A stretch of DNA of 64,000 nt from the NCBI GenBank assembly GCA_024195585.1, contig SWBL01000025.1:62001-126000 (forward strand), read 5' to 3'. Both the position numbers and the translations under genes were made by a program. The notes under the pieces are model-generated. The model did not search any database, was not told where the DNA came from, and worked only from the letters and a program-made list of their open reading frames with translations. This document shows, piece after piece, positions 9,607-19,700 of this stretch. The stretch comes from Aureobasidium sp. EXF-3400. Lineage: Eukaryota > Ascomycota > Dothideomycetes > Dothideales > Saccotheciaceae. The first letter of the stretch is position 1; every line of letters begins with the position of its first letter.

Positions 9607-10567
9607 CTACTCGGCGGTGTCAAGGTCGTCGTGGGCTGTGGCGGCAGGAGGTGACTCGACAGCGGGTTCTGTGGCACCAGGTTAGCAATTGGATCGTGTA
9701 TTCGAGTCGGTCTTCTCTCACCCTTGGGCTCTGCGCCATTAGGCTCGCGTTCTTCGCGCTCTTCACGCTCTTCTCCGTCACGCTCCTCACGGTCCTCGCG
9801 AGGGCGTTCCTCACGTTCGCGGTCATCATCGCGCTTGGTGTCACGCTCGCGGTCGTCGTCGCGGTCTCTGACATCACGGTCTCTCTCGCGCTCGCGATCC
9901 TCGGGGCTGCGGGTGCGGTCGCGGCGGTCGTAGTCGCGCTCACGGCGGTCTTCCTTGCGAGGAGAGTTGTCGCCACGGCGAGAGCGGGGGGCAGGGCTGG
10001 TAGAACGGCGACGAGGAGAACGATCACGGCGGTCACCACGATCACCACGGTCTCCGCGATCACCACGGTCGCCACGGTCTCCACGCTCACCGCGAGGAGG
10101 ACGACCTGCATCGAAGCGCCAAGAAGCGGAAGGAGGGGTTCTGGCCCACTGTCGGACTCTGTCAGTCTTTTGTCGTGGTTGAAAGGCATGTTGGGAAGGA
10201 GCGTACCTCGATCTTCAATTCCTCGTTGCGGCTGATGCGGCGGTTGTGCATCTCATGGTAGGCATCATCGGCATCGCGGCGGCTCTCGTACTCGACAAAG
10301 GCGAAACTGTACATGGTCAATGACATGCTGGCGAGATTAAATACGGAAGGGCTTACAGTCTGCTGGAAGAGGTTCGGGGAGCGGGAATATCGCAGCGCAC
10401 AAGGCGTCCATAACTGTGAGAGTCAGCATCAGGTCAATCGTAAACACATGCGCATTAGGGCGCAATGCGAAAAGGAATGCATACCGTTCGAACTCGTAGG
10501 CGAGATCACGGGCGCGGGTTGCGGGACCGAAGCCAGAGACGTAGAGGGTGGTCGAGGAGCGCGACAT
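9607..10567 (-). CDS. SR-type RNA-binding protein (single RRM plus Arg/Asp-Ser-rich tail)
   Basis: Five exons read on the minus strand: 10567-10485, 10413-10357, 10306-10207, 10148-9722 and 9668-9607, giving 242 aa with GT-AG introns of 71, 50, 58 and 53 nt. The frame closes exactly at each junction. One RRM occupies about residues 6-80, with RNP2 LYVSGF and RNP1 LFAFVEYE. The tail begins WARTPPSASWRFD, continues with GD-R repeats and SPRR blocks, then long alternating Arg/Asp/Glu, and ends in a Pro/Ala acidic tail. This is the layout of fungal SR and SR-like splicing factors, which bind exonic enhancers in the nucleus and are phosphorylated in the RS region. Four introns in 0.96 kb make it the most intron-dense gene here; intron retention would give truncated forms. 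Confidence 0.9.
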
Positions 10568-11151
10568 GATGGGTTGCGGGTGGTAGTTGAGCTTCGGGGT
10601 GTACTGAACAACGGACCTGTCAATATCGAACAGATGCGATGGGATAGAAACAAAGTCGATAAACTTGTGTCAAATGACGATGGCAGAGATGGATGTGGCT
10701 GGGCCCTGTCTGAGAGCTCTTGCCTTGCCATCTTTTGTTTCTTGGCACGGCAGGTGCCGTCTGGACTTACTCTGCGATGCTTGCCATATGTCTGGAGATC
10801 CTCTTGTTCCTTCTTTTCTCTCCATCTGTAAAGTCGTGTAGACCGATCGTCTGAGGATGACATGGTAATATCCGCCATCTCGCTTGGGTGACAGAAGCTG
10901 AGTCGACAATTGGGCGGGCGAAGTGTCATTACAGTAGCGTCCGTTTGCAGTCAAGTCGATGCATTGATTGCTTGTCCTTCACTTGTTGTTTGCGCCTTCA
11001 CAATCTGTACACCTGATGATATCGTCATTGTGCAAACTACTCAAGTACTGGAACCTTCTGAGTATACCCCTACAACTCAATTATCAAACATCATCCTGCA
11101 ACTCCATCTTCAACATCCCTGCTTGACAGCACGCACCCAGTAGGTCTGAAA
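10568..11151. other. Intergenic interval
   Basis: It holds the upstream region of the SR-type gene and the 3' region of the KXD1-like gene, both transcribed on the minus strand. No coding signature is seen; the 166- and 172-codon frames at 10313-10929 are low-complexity and lie over leader sequence. Confidence 0.5.
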
Positions 11152-11823
11152 TCAATAGTCATCAAGAGGAGGGAATCGTGAGCTCGCTGTCGTGTACTGG
11201 GCGGGCCACTTCTGAGCCACTCGGTGATTCAATGCACTGTCTTTTCGTTAGACTTTCTTCCATGATGAAAGTGCACATTTCTTCAGCTTACCCAACTCTT
11301 CCTTGCGTCCATTCAAGATCTCTCTGGACATCTCTAGCAGCCTGGATGCCATCGGCAAAGTTCCTTCTGGCTGATTTGAGTCGAGATTGAGCCAATTCCT
11401 GTAGAGCCTGTAACTCTCTCGTTTTGGCATTGAGCTCTCCTGACCTAGCCATGGTGTCAGTGAGTTGTATGACTCGAAAGCTGAGTGATTGCTTTACCTC
11501 TGAGCTTGCATTGCCAGACTACGATCTAGTGGTGTGGGGTCCATTGCTCTGGTGAGACGGTCTCCCATGTAGCTGATAGCATCGACAGGGCTGTTGCTCT
11601 CGCTACCCGAGTACGAGCTTACGGACTGGGCTCTGCTCGGGATGGAGTATGAACTTCCTCCTGTCGTGATGCTTTCTGACCGTGAGGGTGGCGATTGGTA
11701 TAGCTGGCCATAGACCGGAGAAGGTTGGTAAGGTTGAGATGCAGCTGTGTATGCAGATGTCTTTGTCGAGACAGCCCAAGGAGCAGTGGGCTGGGCAGCG
11801 TAGGAGTATGTTGCAGAGGGCAT
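11152..11823 (-). CDS. KXD1-like protein (BLOC-1/endosomal transport)
   Basis: Three minus-strand exons, 11823-11498, 11444-11292 and 11236-11152, encode 187 aa with introns of 53 and 55 nt. The N-terminal ~85 residues are a Ser/Tyr/Pro-rich disordered tail. The conserved part begins at SYMGDRLTRAMDPTPLDRS, continues with SGELNAKTRELQALQ and the basic helix RRNFADGIQAARDVQ, then DLEWTQGRV, and ends near RVAQKWPAQY. This order matches the fungal KxDL-motif proteins, subunits of the BLOC-1 complex in endosome-to-vacuole traffic. An in-frame ATG at 11889 would add 22 residues. The family call rests on remembered motif order and is fairly secure; the role is inferred from the family. Confidence 0.85.
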
Positions 11824-12746
11824 TGTTCCTGTATGGGTGCTTCTTGAATAAGATGAAAGGGAATGAGACAATTGAAATGAGCGTAGCATTGCACTTACTT
11901 ATCCTTCTCCCATCTCTCTCCCATCCCACCCTCCATGCCTTTCCCCTCATCGATCTCACGAATGTCTGCTATGCCTAACTTTCATCTCACCACCTCAATA
12001 CCTCGAAACATCCTTCCCGCGTCACCCAACAGTCAGCTGAGTGCCAATGAATGCGAGATAGGCGAGGATGCCGTCTCTTCTATATCACCCCTTGCCTTTG
12101 TACTCACTTCGGCTAAGCCGAACAGAGCCTCTCCTCCAATAGCTCAAGCCAAACGGGCACTCGCATGAACATATCCTTGAAACGTCGTGGTTGCCATGCA
12201 GTGCCTCGTGGAGCCTCTCAGCAACCCGATGCTGCCGCAGCAAGACCAATTTGATCCTCTTGGACAGACGTGGCATCAGGCAACGAAAGCACACCAGTAG
12301 AATTTGTAGACGACGTGCATGTCGTGCGAAGCTAACGGTACACCCTTGACATCTGTCATGGCATGTTGTTCGACTCGTTCGAGCGTGTCGTACCCAACTT
12401 CTCGAGGGAACGCAGCCCGTCCGACGTCCGAGACAGCGTTGCTGATTCGTCAATTACCAGCGTCGGGCAGCCAAGTAGGGTCCAGTACCATGGCTCCATG
12501 CTTTTGGGCGTGCATGCATGGCTGCCACCGCCTTGATGCCTAAGTGTATCTTTTTGTTCTTTATTTGACTTTTTGAAGTTCGAGGTCGCTGGGTAGACCG
12601 CTCTTTGGACTTGGGCACCATCGGTTGGTCAAATTCAGGCAGCAATTGCTAATCAGCATGTACATCAGGTACGAAGCGAATACTTTCGATGTATTTTGGA
12701 TGTATATACCTCATGGTTTATCGCACTAATAAAGATGTGTGAACAA
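11824..12746. other. Intergenic interval
   Basis: It is the upstream region of the KXD1-like gene (TC-rich, 11880-12000) and the 3' region of the SDR gene. Short open frames occur on both strands (for example 12085-12453 minus) but show no signature. I see no RNA gene. Confidence 0.5.
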
Positions 12747-13757
12747 TTAGTATGTTGAGGGCATCATGCTCAGGCGACCACCATCAATAACTTGTACATT
12801 GCCGTTGTGGTAGGCTCCGGACTTGCCAACGAGGAACAAGATCATGCTGGCCATGTCTTCATATGAGCCGGATCTGCTCGCAGGGATCTGTGCGATAGGG
12901 AAGGAACCTGAATCTCCAGCAGTCATGTCTGAAGGGAATCCTATGTCAAGTCAGTATACCGTGCAAGACACTTATTGACGTATGTATACTCACTTCCAGG
13001 AGCAATGACATTACTTCTGATGCCGAAGGGTGCAAGCAGAGTAGCCAATGACTTGCCGAGCATAGCAGCGCCGGCCTTGGTCGCCGAGTATGCCAGACCA
13101 GCAGTCACAAAGCGGTTGAAGGAAGCGATACTGGCGACGGTGATGATCTGACTTGTTCTCGGATCATTTGCGTCGTAGTCTGCGCCTTCAGCCCTCTCTT
13201 GCACTTCTTTTCTTCCTGTAGCCCAACCTCTCTTCTTGTTGCCCGCATCAAGCAGGTGCAAAAAGGCAGCGCTGACACTGACGATGGCAGCGGTGTTTGT
13301 CTGGAATGAAGTGTCCCAGCCTGACCAGTCTCTTTTCATGATCTCTTGCAACTCTTGAATGCTTTGTGCTTTGTCGATGCCCTTGTGGTCTGGGCCGAGT
13401 ACTCCAGCATTGTTGATCAAGACGTCAATGTGGGATGACTCTTTCTCGATTTGCTTGACTGCAGCATCGATCGAGGATGGGTCGCTAACGTCGCATTGGA
13501 TAGGTCTGACGATGTCGGGGTTGATTGATTTGGCAGCATCTTCGAGGTTCTGCTTCCTGCGTCCGAGTAGGTACACTTTCTCAGCTCCGGAGCCAGCCAG
13601 ACTGGTAGCAAAGGCGAGGCCAATACCTACGGAACGTCAATTGAAAGCTCAAAGGATGTAAACATTGTTACTCACCACTTCCACCGCCAGTGATGACAAC
13701 AGTGAGGCCCTTGGCTGAGAAGAGGTCCGAGGGGTTGATTGGCTTGGAAGTGTCCAT
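12747..13757 (-). CDS. Short-chain dehydrogenase/reductase (SDR)
   Basis: Three minus-strand exons, 13757-13676, 13626-12994 and 12940-12747, encode 302 aa with introns of 49 and 53 nt. The first intron splits the Rossmann nucleotide-binding motif (TGGGSGIG, about residues 23-30). NNAG lies at about 99-102, a Ser in VASIAS at about 193-196 and the catalytic YSATK pair Tyr207/Lys211. An Asp/Arg choice for NAD versus NADP is not clear; LLGRRK after beta-2 favours NADP. The C-terminus has the usual IDGGR. These enzymes are cytosolic oxidoreductases of diverse alcohols and ketones; the substrate cannot be inferred. An insertion around GWATGRKEVQERAEG before the Ser strand is typical of a fungal subgroup. 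Confidence 0.92.
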
Positions 13758-14237
13758 GGTTGCTTGAGAGATGAGAGGGTTTGTGGAGTAGGATGGAAGG
13801 ATGGCAATTGAGTACGAGTCTACGTGGAAAGATTACCTTCCTGTCTTTGGCGGCAAGGTGGAGGAGAAAGCATGACACAAGAGGAAGCTCGGTAGCCCCA
13901 TATCGCGATTGCCGAGCGTCATATCACGGTAATACTACACGTACAATTGACAGCTCTGAACTTATCTATGAGTGTTGGACGAGATTCTACAGAGCATCGA
14001 ACGTGGTACAAGAAACTGGAAGCATGCCAATAGTCGCCAATGTGTCGTGGTTCGAAGGAAATGCTTCACTAAGCTCGGAGCTCAAGAACTGTACATCAAT
14101 TCACTCCGCAGCTGTCACCGAGCAGGGATCTCCGTAGGTTTGTCACATGCCGAACACGGAGACTATCGCCAAGCATGATTAGTAAGCAAGCTTAGTAAGC
14201 AGCCGACTCGAGGGAGCAGTATAAATTTGTCACACAG

Positions 14238-14539
14238 CCCGCACCCATCTTAGCACAGTATACTTACCTTGGAGGGAAGGGCGGCGATCATGAATGCTGC
14301 TCTTCTGAAGAGATTCCGTGCATTGCACAGCGCGCAGGAAACTCATCATGGATGTCCTACGGGGCCTCCACTTCTGCAATTTTTTATCTCGCCTTGTGTT
14401 TACCGCATTGCACGCCACTTTTCATTGATTGATCAGCTTTTAGCTGGTCATTGAAGAAGAGACTTTCATCAGAAGAACAGCGTTCATGATCGCCGCCCTT
14501 CCCTCCAAGGTAAGTATACTGTGCTAAGATGGGTGCGGG
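14238..14539. mobile_element. MITE-like element with 71-bp terminal inverted repeats
   Basis: The left arm 14238-14308 (CCCGCACCCATCTTAGCACA...) and right arm 14469-14539 are inverse complements over 71 bp with only two mismatches. They enclose a 160-bp spacer that has no supported coding frame. A small non-autonomous DNA element (MITE) is the simplest reading. I could not identify a target-site duplication: the left flank reads CACACAG and the right flank CGTCCGG. Each arm contains a GGTAAGT splice-donor-like string pointing outward. A hairpin-forming non-coding RNA is the alternative. Confidence 0.7.
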
Positions 14540-14545
14540 CGTCCG

Positions 14546-14591
14546 GGAGCTGCGCTGCGCGCAGCTCCAGACAGAACCGAAGTTCTGTCTG
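14546..14591. other. Two perfect back-to-back 10-bp hairpins
   Basis: Hairpin 1 (14546-14568) pairs GGAGCTGCGC with GCGCAGCTCC around a TGC loop. Hairpin 2 (14568-14591) pairs CAGACAGAAC with GTTCTGTCTG around a CGAA loop. They share one base and start 6 bases beyond the inverted-repeat element. Both stems are fully Watson-Crick. The role is unknown; the structure may belong to the neighbouring element or to a transcript. Confidence 0.65.
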
Positions 14592-15149
14592 TCTCATAAA
14601 AGGTAGATGCCATAGACAGTTGATTGGACCTCTCAATGAAATAACCATTTCTGTGCTTATCCTCGTTTCTCACATCAGTTATCAGGGTGTGCGCGTGCGG
14701 GTTGTCAAAACAGAATCCTGCGTTACTCAACAATTGATGTTGTATCAAAAGCGCGTAACAACAAATACATAAAAGTGATATTCGTCCAATCAGCGCCACA
14801 GTCGGGGCGTACAGCATCAGTGATGGTCTTAGTAATCGTCAGATATAGTAGTAACTCCCATACATGAGTAGAAAATTTATATACAATGCCAATGGCTTCA
14901 TCAAGCATCAATTATGTGTTGTTGTTGTGGTTGAAGAAACCAGTGACAGGGTGCCTCTCCAAGCTTGGGAAACGCCGCCGGAAGGCGTGACGTGGGTGAG
15001 CTCTCTCCGACAGCTGCATACATTCTGTCAATCATCACCTTCACCAAGCATTTCGCGCACCGTCATCCGCACAGCTCTCTCCGTTTCTCGACTCATCGCT
15101 CGGCATCATCCACATCCAACAAACCACACAAACAGAACCGCAGCACAAG

Positions 15150-16107
15150 ATGGACAGCTTGGTGGCGCAGTACAGCAGACCGGCCTTCAAGGATGAGGGC
15201 TATCAAGAGCAGGACCAGTTGGAGCTAATCGATGCCATGCCCACTGCCATCGATCTCAAGTTCGCACTTCCTCCTGTCGCACAAGTGAGTCGGAATCTAT
15301 CATCTTATTGAAGTCCGCGACTAACGATCTGACAGGCGCAATCATGGCTCCGCGCGATGACCGACGACCACTCGAACCCCAACTGCCCCATCAAGCTCGC
15401 CCACGGAACAACTACTCTGGCCTTCAGATTCAAGGGTGGTATCATCGTGGCAACAGATTCGAGAGCAACTGCAGGAAACTGGATTGCCAGTCAGACAGTC
15501 AAGAAGGTTATCGAGATCAACCCTCAGCTGCTGGGTACCATGGCCGGTGGTGCTGCTGATTGTCAGTACTGGCTCGCATACCTCGGTATGCAGTGTCGTC
15601 TCCACGAGCTCCGTCACAAGCGTCGCATTTCGGTCGCCGCCGCCTCCAAGATCCTGGCCAACCTGGTCTACCAATACAAGGGCATGGGCTTGAGCATGGT
15701 ATGTCGCCACTGCTTCCATCACGCTGAACATGATACTGACTTCCTGACAGGGTACCATGTGTGCTGGTGTCACACCGCAAGAAGGACCCGCTCTCTACTA
15801 CATCGACAGTGACGGCACCCGCCTCGCTGGTAACCTCTTCTGTGTCGGCTCCGGTCAAACATTCGCCTACGGTGTGCTCGACGCTGAGTACAGCTACGAC
15901 CTATCGGACGAAGACGCTCTCGAGCTCGGCCGCCGCAGTATCCTGGCAGCCACACACAGAGATGCCTACTCAGGTGGTTACATCAACCTGTACCACGTCA
16001 AGGAGGAGGGCTGGGTCAAGCATGGCTTCAACGACACCAACCCCATCTTCTGGAAGACCAAGCTCGAGAAGGGCGAGTTCTCCAACGTCACAGCCGACCT
16101 GAACTAG
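15150..16107 (+). CDS. PRE2: 20S proteasome subunit beta-5 (chymotrypsin-like, PRE2-type)
   Basis: Three exons, 15150-15284, 15336-15698 and 15751-16107, encode 284 aa with introns of 51 and 52 nt. The propeptide ends at HG69 and autocatalytic cleavage exposes Thr70 of GTTTLAF, the N-terminal nucleophile. The mature enzyme keeps Asp17 (VATDSRA) and Lys33 (TVKK), with [12 protein letters not shown] and YSYDLS following as in beta-5 subunits. It provides the chymotrypsin-like activity of the proteasome core in nucleus and cytosol. The ATG at 15150 gives a propeptide of normal length for fungal beta-5. It lies head-to-tail with the UBR1 gene, another component of ubiquitin-dependent degradation; this is probably coincidental linkage. 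I saw no yeast-type PACE element upstream. Confidence 0.97.
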
Positions 16108-16763
16108 ATGGAGGCAGGCTTGACCGTGGATGCATAGCGGGATCGGCGTTCTATGGCTGGTGCTTGATGACTTCTCAATGTAATCATACAGACCACTCTG
16201 ATGGTAGATGAAACAACTATTTCCGACTCTACTGAACTACGTGACAACATGCTGAGCACTTCTCGTGTACAGAGATCATGTCTTCTGCTCTTCGCTTTTC
16301 CAGCATAAGAACAAGTTGTATGTGTATATGAATATTCACAATTGCTTCCAACCAAAGTGCAATATATCTCAGTTGACTACTCTTCGTAGATGTCGCCCTC
16401 TTATGTAGACTATTGTGCATTTGTATCGATGTGACAGTTCTGGTGTGTGCTAAAGGCAGGTGCAGGCGAGGCAGGTTCGAGGCTTCGCGAGGTTCGACGA
16501 ACGTCACTGCCAAAGTCGATGCTCTTGCGCTTTGCGGAATCAAGCAATGAACAAGAAGACACCAACTCACGAACCGACTCACTAATCATTTACCACTTCA
16601 GAGCCGCCGAGCATCTACTATCGGCCGCCAGAATATCTGTACATCCGCAACCTTCAAATCCACCACGAACTCATCAATAGCAAGACGCAACACCTCACCT
16701 CTGCCCCGCGCCCGCATCGCCGCGGCATGTTCTTTTTAGGCGCATAAAATACCCTGGTGCAAC
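16108..16763. other. Intergenic interval (PRE2-type 3' end and UBR1 promoter)
   Basis: Co-oriented genes. The 3' region of the proteasome gene is AT-rich around 16300-16400. Closer to UBR1 the sequence becomes C-rich (16640-16730), with ATAAAAT at 16744, too near the ATG to be a functional TATA box. No frame is supported. Confidence 0.5.
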
Positions 16764-19700
16764 ATGATGATTTCCGACCTGGAAAGGGGCCTGGGAGTCT
16801 TCCTGAGGGATCTTCCTCGAGAGTTCAACAACCGCTACACACCAGAAGCAGATTCGCTCCTCCGCTCTCGCCTCTTTCGTTCCCTTGTCGCCGACGATGA
16901 GTCCAAGCTGACTCTTCTCTTTCCCAACGGTGTACCAGAAGAAGATCAGTGGGTGCTACGCGATGCTCAGGGCGCTGTAGACGGTGCAGAGTATACAGCT
17001 GCCGCAAAAGGCCATCCCTGCGGCCACATCTTCAAGGCTGGCGAGTCAACATACCACTGCAAGACATGTGCTGCCGATGACACATGTGTCCTCTGTGCAA
17101 AATGCTTTGCAGAGTCCGACCATGAGGGCCATATGGTCTATATCAGCGTCTCTCCGGGAAACAGTGGTTGTTGCGACTGCGCCGACGACGAAGCTTGGGT
17201 TCGCCCAGTGCATTGCACCATTCACAGCGCCGACGACGCACCAGGGCAAAAGGCCGCTGGAAAGACAAGTCAAACGCCAACGCTGCCCGACGAGTTGCTT
17301 GTTCCTGTCCGTATGACAATCGCAAAAGCTTTCGACTACATGTGTGATGTCTTCTCCTGTTCGCCAGAGCAGCTACGTCTACAAAAATCCGAGGATACCG
17401 TTCGAAGAGACGAGCTGCTATCACGCCTTACCTCACACCTATATGGCGGCGCCGAGGTGGATGAGTCGGACGAAGAGTATGCTTTGGTACTATGGAACGA
17501 CGAAAAACACACCGTTACCGACGTGCAGAACCAAGTCGCCAAAGCCTGCAGAAAACCAAAGAGCTTCGGCCTGCAAAAGGCCATGGAGGTCAATGATATC
17601 GGCCGAAGCATCATACATTACTCACACGACCTCGCCGAACTCCTACGCATGGCTGCAATCATTGAACAACTCAAAGTCACTGTGACCGTCCGGTCCGCTA
17701 GAGATACCTTCCGCGAGCAAATGTGCAGCTCCATCGTTGACTGGATCTCGGATATCTCAGGTTGCTCGGTTGCTTCAGACCCTCATGTCCTCCGCAACAC
17801 AATCTGTGAGGAGTTGCTACGACCTTGGCGTATGGGAAGCGAAGCCACCAACGCTGCTATAGGAGAGGGCGGCATCGACGATCACGAGCACGAGGAAAAC
17901 GTTAAAAACCGAAGAGAGGAAGCCAGATGGTTCCGTCCGCTAGCCGGTATCAATGTGGTTAGAATCAACGTCGAGAACGACGATGACGACGACGAAGAGA
18001 TTGACGATGATGAGGACGAAGACGATGAGAACGACATGACTATTGAGGAGTTCCTCATGGCAGAATCTGAAGACCTTGGTGCCGAGGAAGCTATGGACTT
18101 GGATCCCGAAACAGTCGACCCCCTCGCTTTGGCTCTAGCGGAGAACGATATGGATCTCGACCTTGTTGATATCGACACAGAGGGCCCTGCTGAGAACTTC
18201 GAAGCGACTCTGGCTGGATACCCTGCACCTCCACCCCCACCACCTACCACGCGTCGTCGAACAAGATCCGTGACCGTCAATGAATCTGATGATGGAGAAC
18301 AACACCCATCGTCAAGGCCTGACCCACCTTCTCAACCCTCGGCTCCCTTCTCTAATCTCCCGAGAACACCAAAGGTTAGAGTCAAGTCAAATCGCCCCAT
18401 CCGTCCTGCTCGTTACTGGCTCGAGACACCCGAAGAATACAGATCGCAATCAACATCCACTCCGGCAGAAGACCTTTGGCAGAGAGTGCGTCTCGACTAT
18501 CTCATACTGTACGACCTAAGAATGTGGAAGACCCTCCGTATCGACCTCCGTCATCTTTACATTAGTACTGTTGTCACCGTTCCTCAGTTCAAGCGTATAC
18601 TGGGATTGAGATTTGCTGGTCTATACACGATGCTGGCTCAGCTATATCTCATCGCTGATCGCGAGCCGGATCATTCCATCATCAACTTATCGGTTCAGAT
18701 GCTTACAACTCCATCTATCACCGCGGAAGTGGTGGAGCGAGGAAATTTCCTCACCAATCTCCTCGCCATTCTTTATACATTCCTCACCACCCGTCAAGTC
18801 GGATTCCCGAAGGATGTCAATCCAAATGCAACCCTAGCGTTTGATGCAGGCGCTGTTACTAACAGACGCATGTTCCACTTCTTCCTAGATACACGTTATA
18901 TGTTCCAGTCCGCTTTCGTACAAGAGAAGGTTCGCAACGAACCTCGATACCTGATGCAGTTTTTGGATCTGGTCAAGCTCCATCAAGGCATTTGTCCTAA
19001 TATTCGAGCCGTCGGCGAACACGTCGAATATGAGGCAGACGCGTGGATCAGTGCTACATTGATCATCAAGGAAATCAACAGGCTTTGTCGCCAGGTGGCA
19101 GAAGCTTTCAAATGGTCTGACGATGGAGACACGACTCCAGTCCAGAGAGCCATCAGATATGCCGCGCAAGCCACCTTCATCAATGCGTTTGGTCTCGAGC
19201 GAAACAGATTCACGAGTGCCGAGACCAAAGAGGCTCAGCTTTTCCTGCGTCTGCTCAACAAGAAAAGACCGAAGTACATCGAGGCCATCGGCCGTGAGGC
19301 AACGTGCCGTGACGGAAGCTACAGTCTACCTCAGTTCGATATAGCGACCGGTTCGATGAGTTTTCACCATCCTCTGCATTACCTCTTATCGTGGTTGCTT
19401 GAAGCGGGTGTGAACGTTACACGCGAGGAAATGCTCAAAGTGTTGCACTTTACTCATGCAGACTTCAAAGACCCTTGGCAGACGAGTTGGAAGACAGCTC
19501 CGCAAGCCACAACTTTTGATTCGCCTGAAATCATAACTATGCTTTTTGAGCATCCCCTACGTGTCTGCGCCTGGCTCGCTCAGATGCGCGCTGGTATGTG
19601 GGTACGCAACGGCGTAACCCTTCGTCATCAGATGCATCAATACCGCGGAACAAGTCAGCGTGATGTCTCATACCAACGCGATATCTTCATGCTACAAGCA

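Larger units (their letters stand above)
13758..15149. other. Intergenic interval with inverted-repeat element
   Basis: It contains the SDR promoter (13758 to about 13900), the 302-bp inverted-repeat element at 14238-14539, the double hairpin at 14546-14591, and the PRE2-type promoter, which has a CRE-like TGACGTG at about 14988. No credible coding frame is present. Confidence 0.55.

Noticed and set aside
9651..10235. 194-aa plus-strand frame with hydrophobic, membrane-like sequence
   Set aside because: It is the antisense of the Arg/Asp repeat exon of the SR-type gene; the hydrophobic look comes from complementing CGN/GAN codons.
6539..13757. MFS transporter plus SDR as a possible biosynthetic cluster
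   Set aside because: There is no core enzyme (PKS, NRPS, terpene synthase) in the window, and housekeeping genes lie between them.
16741..16763. ATAAAAT as a TATA box for UBR1
   Set aside because: It is under 20 bp from the ATG, too close to place a transcription start between them.
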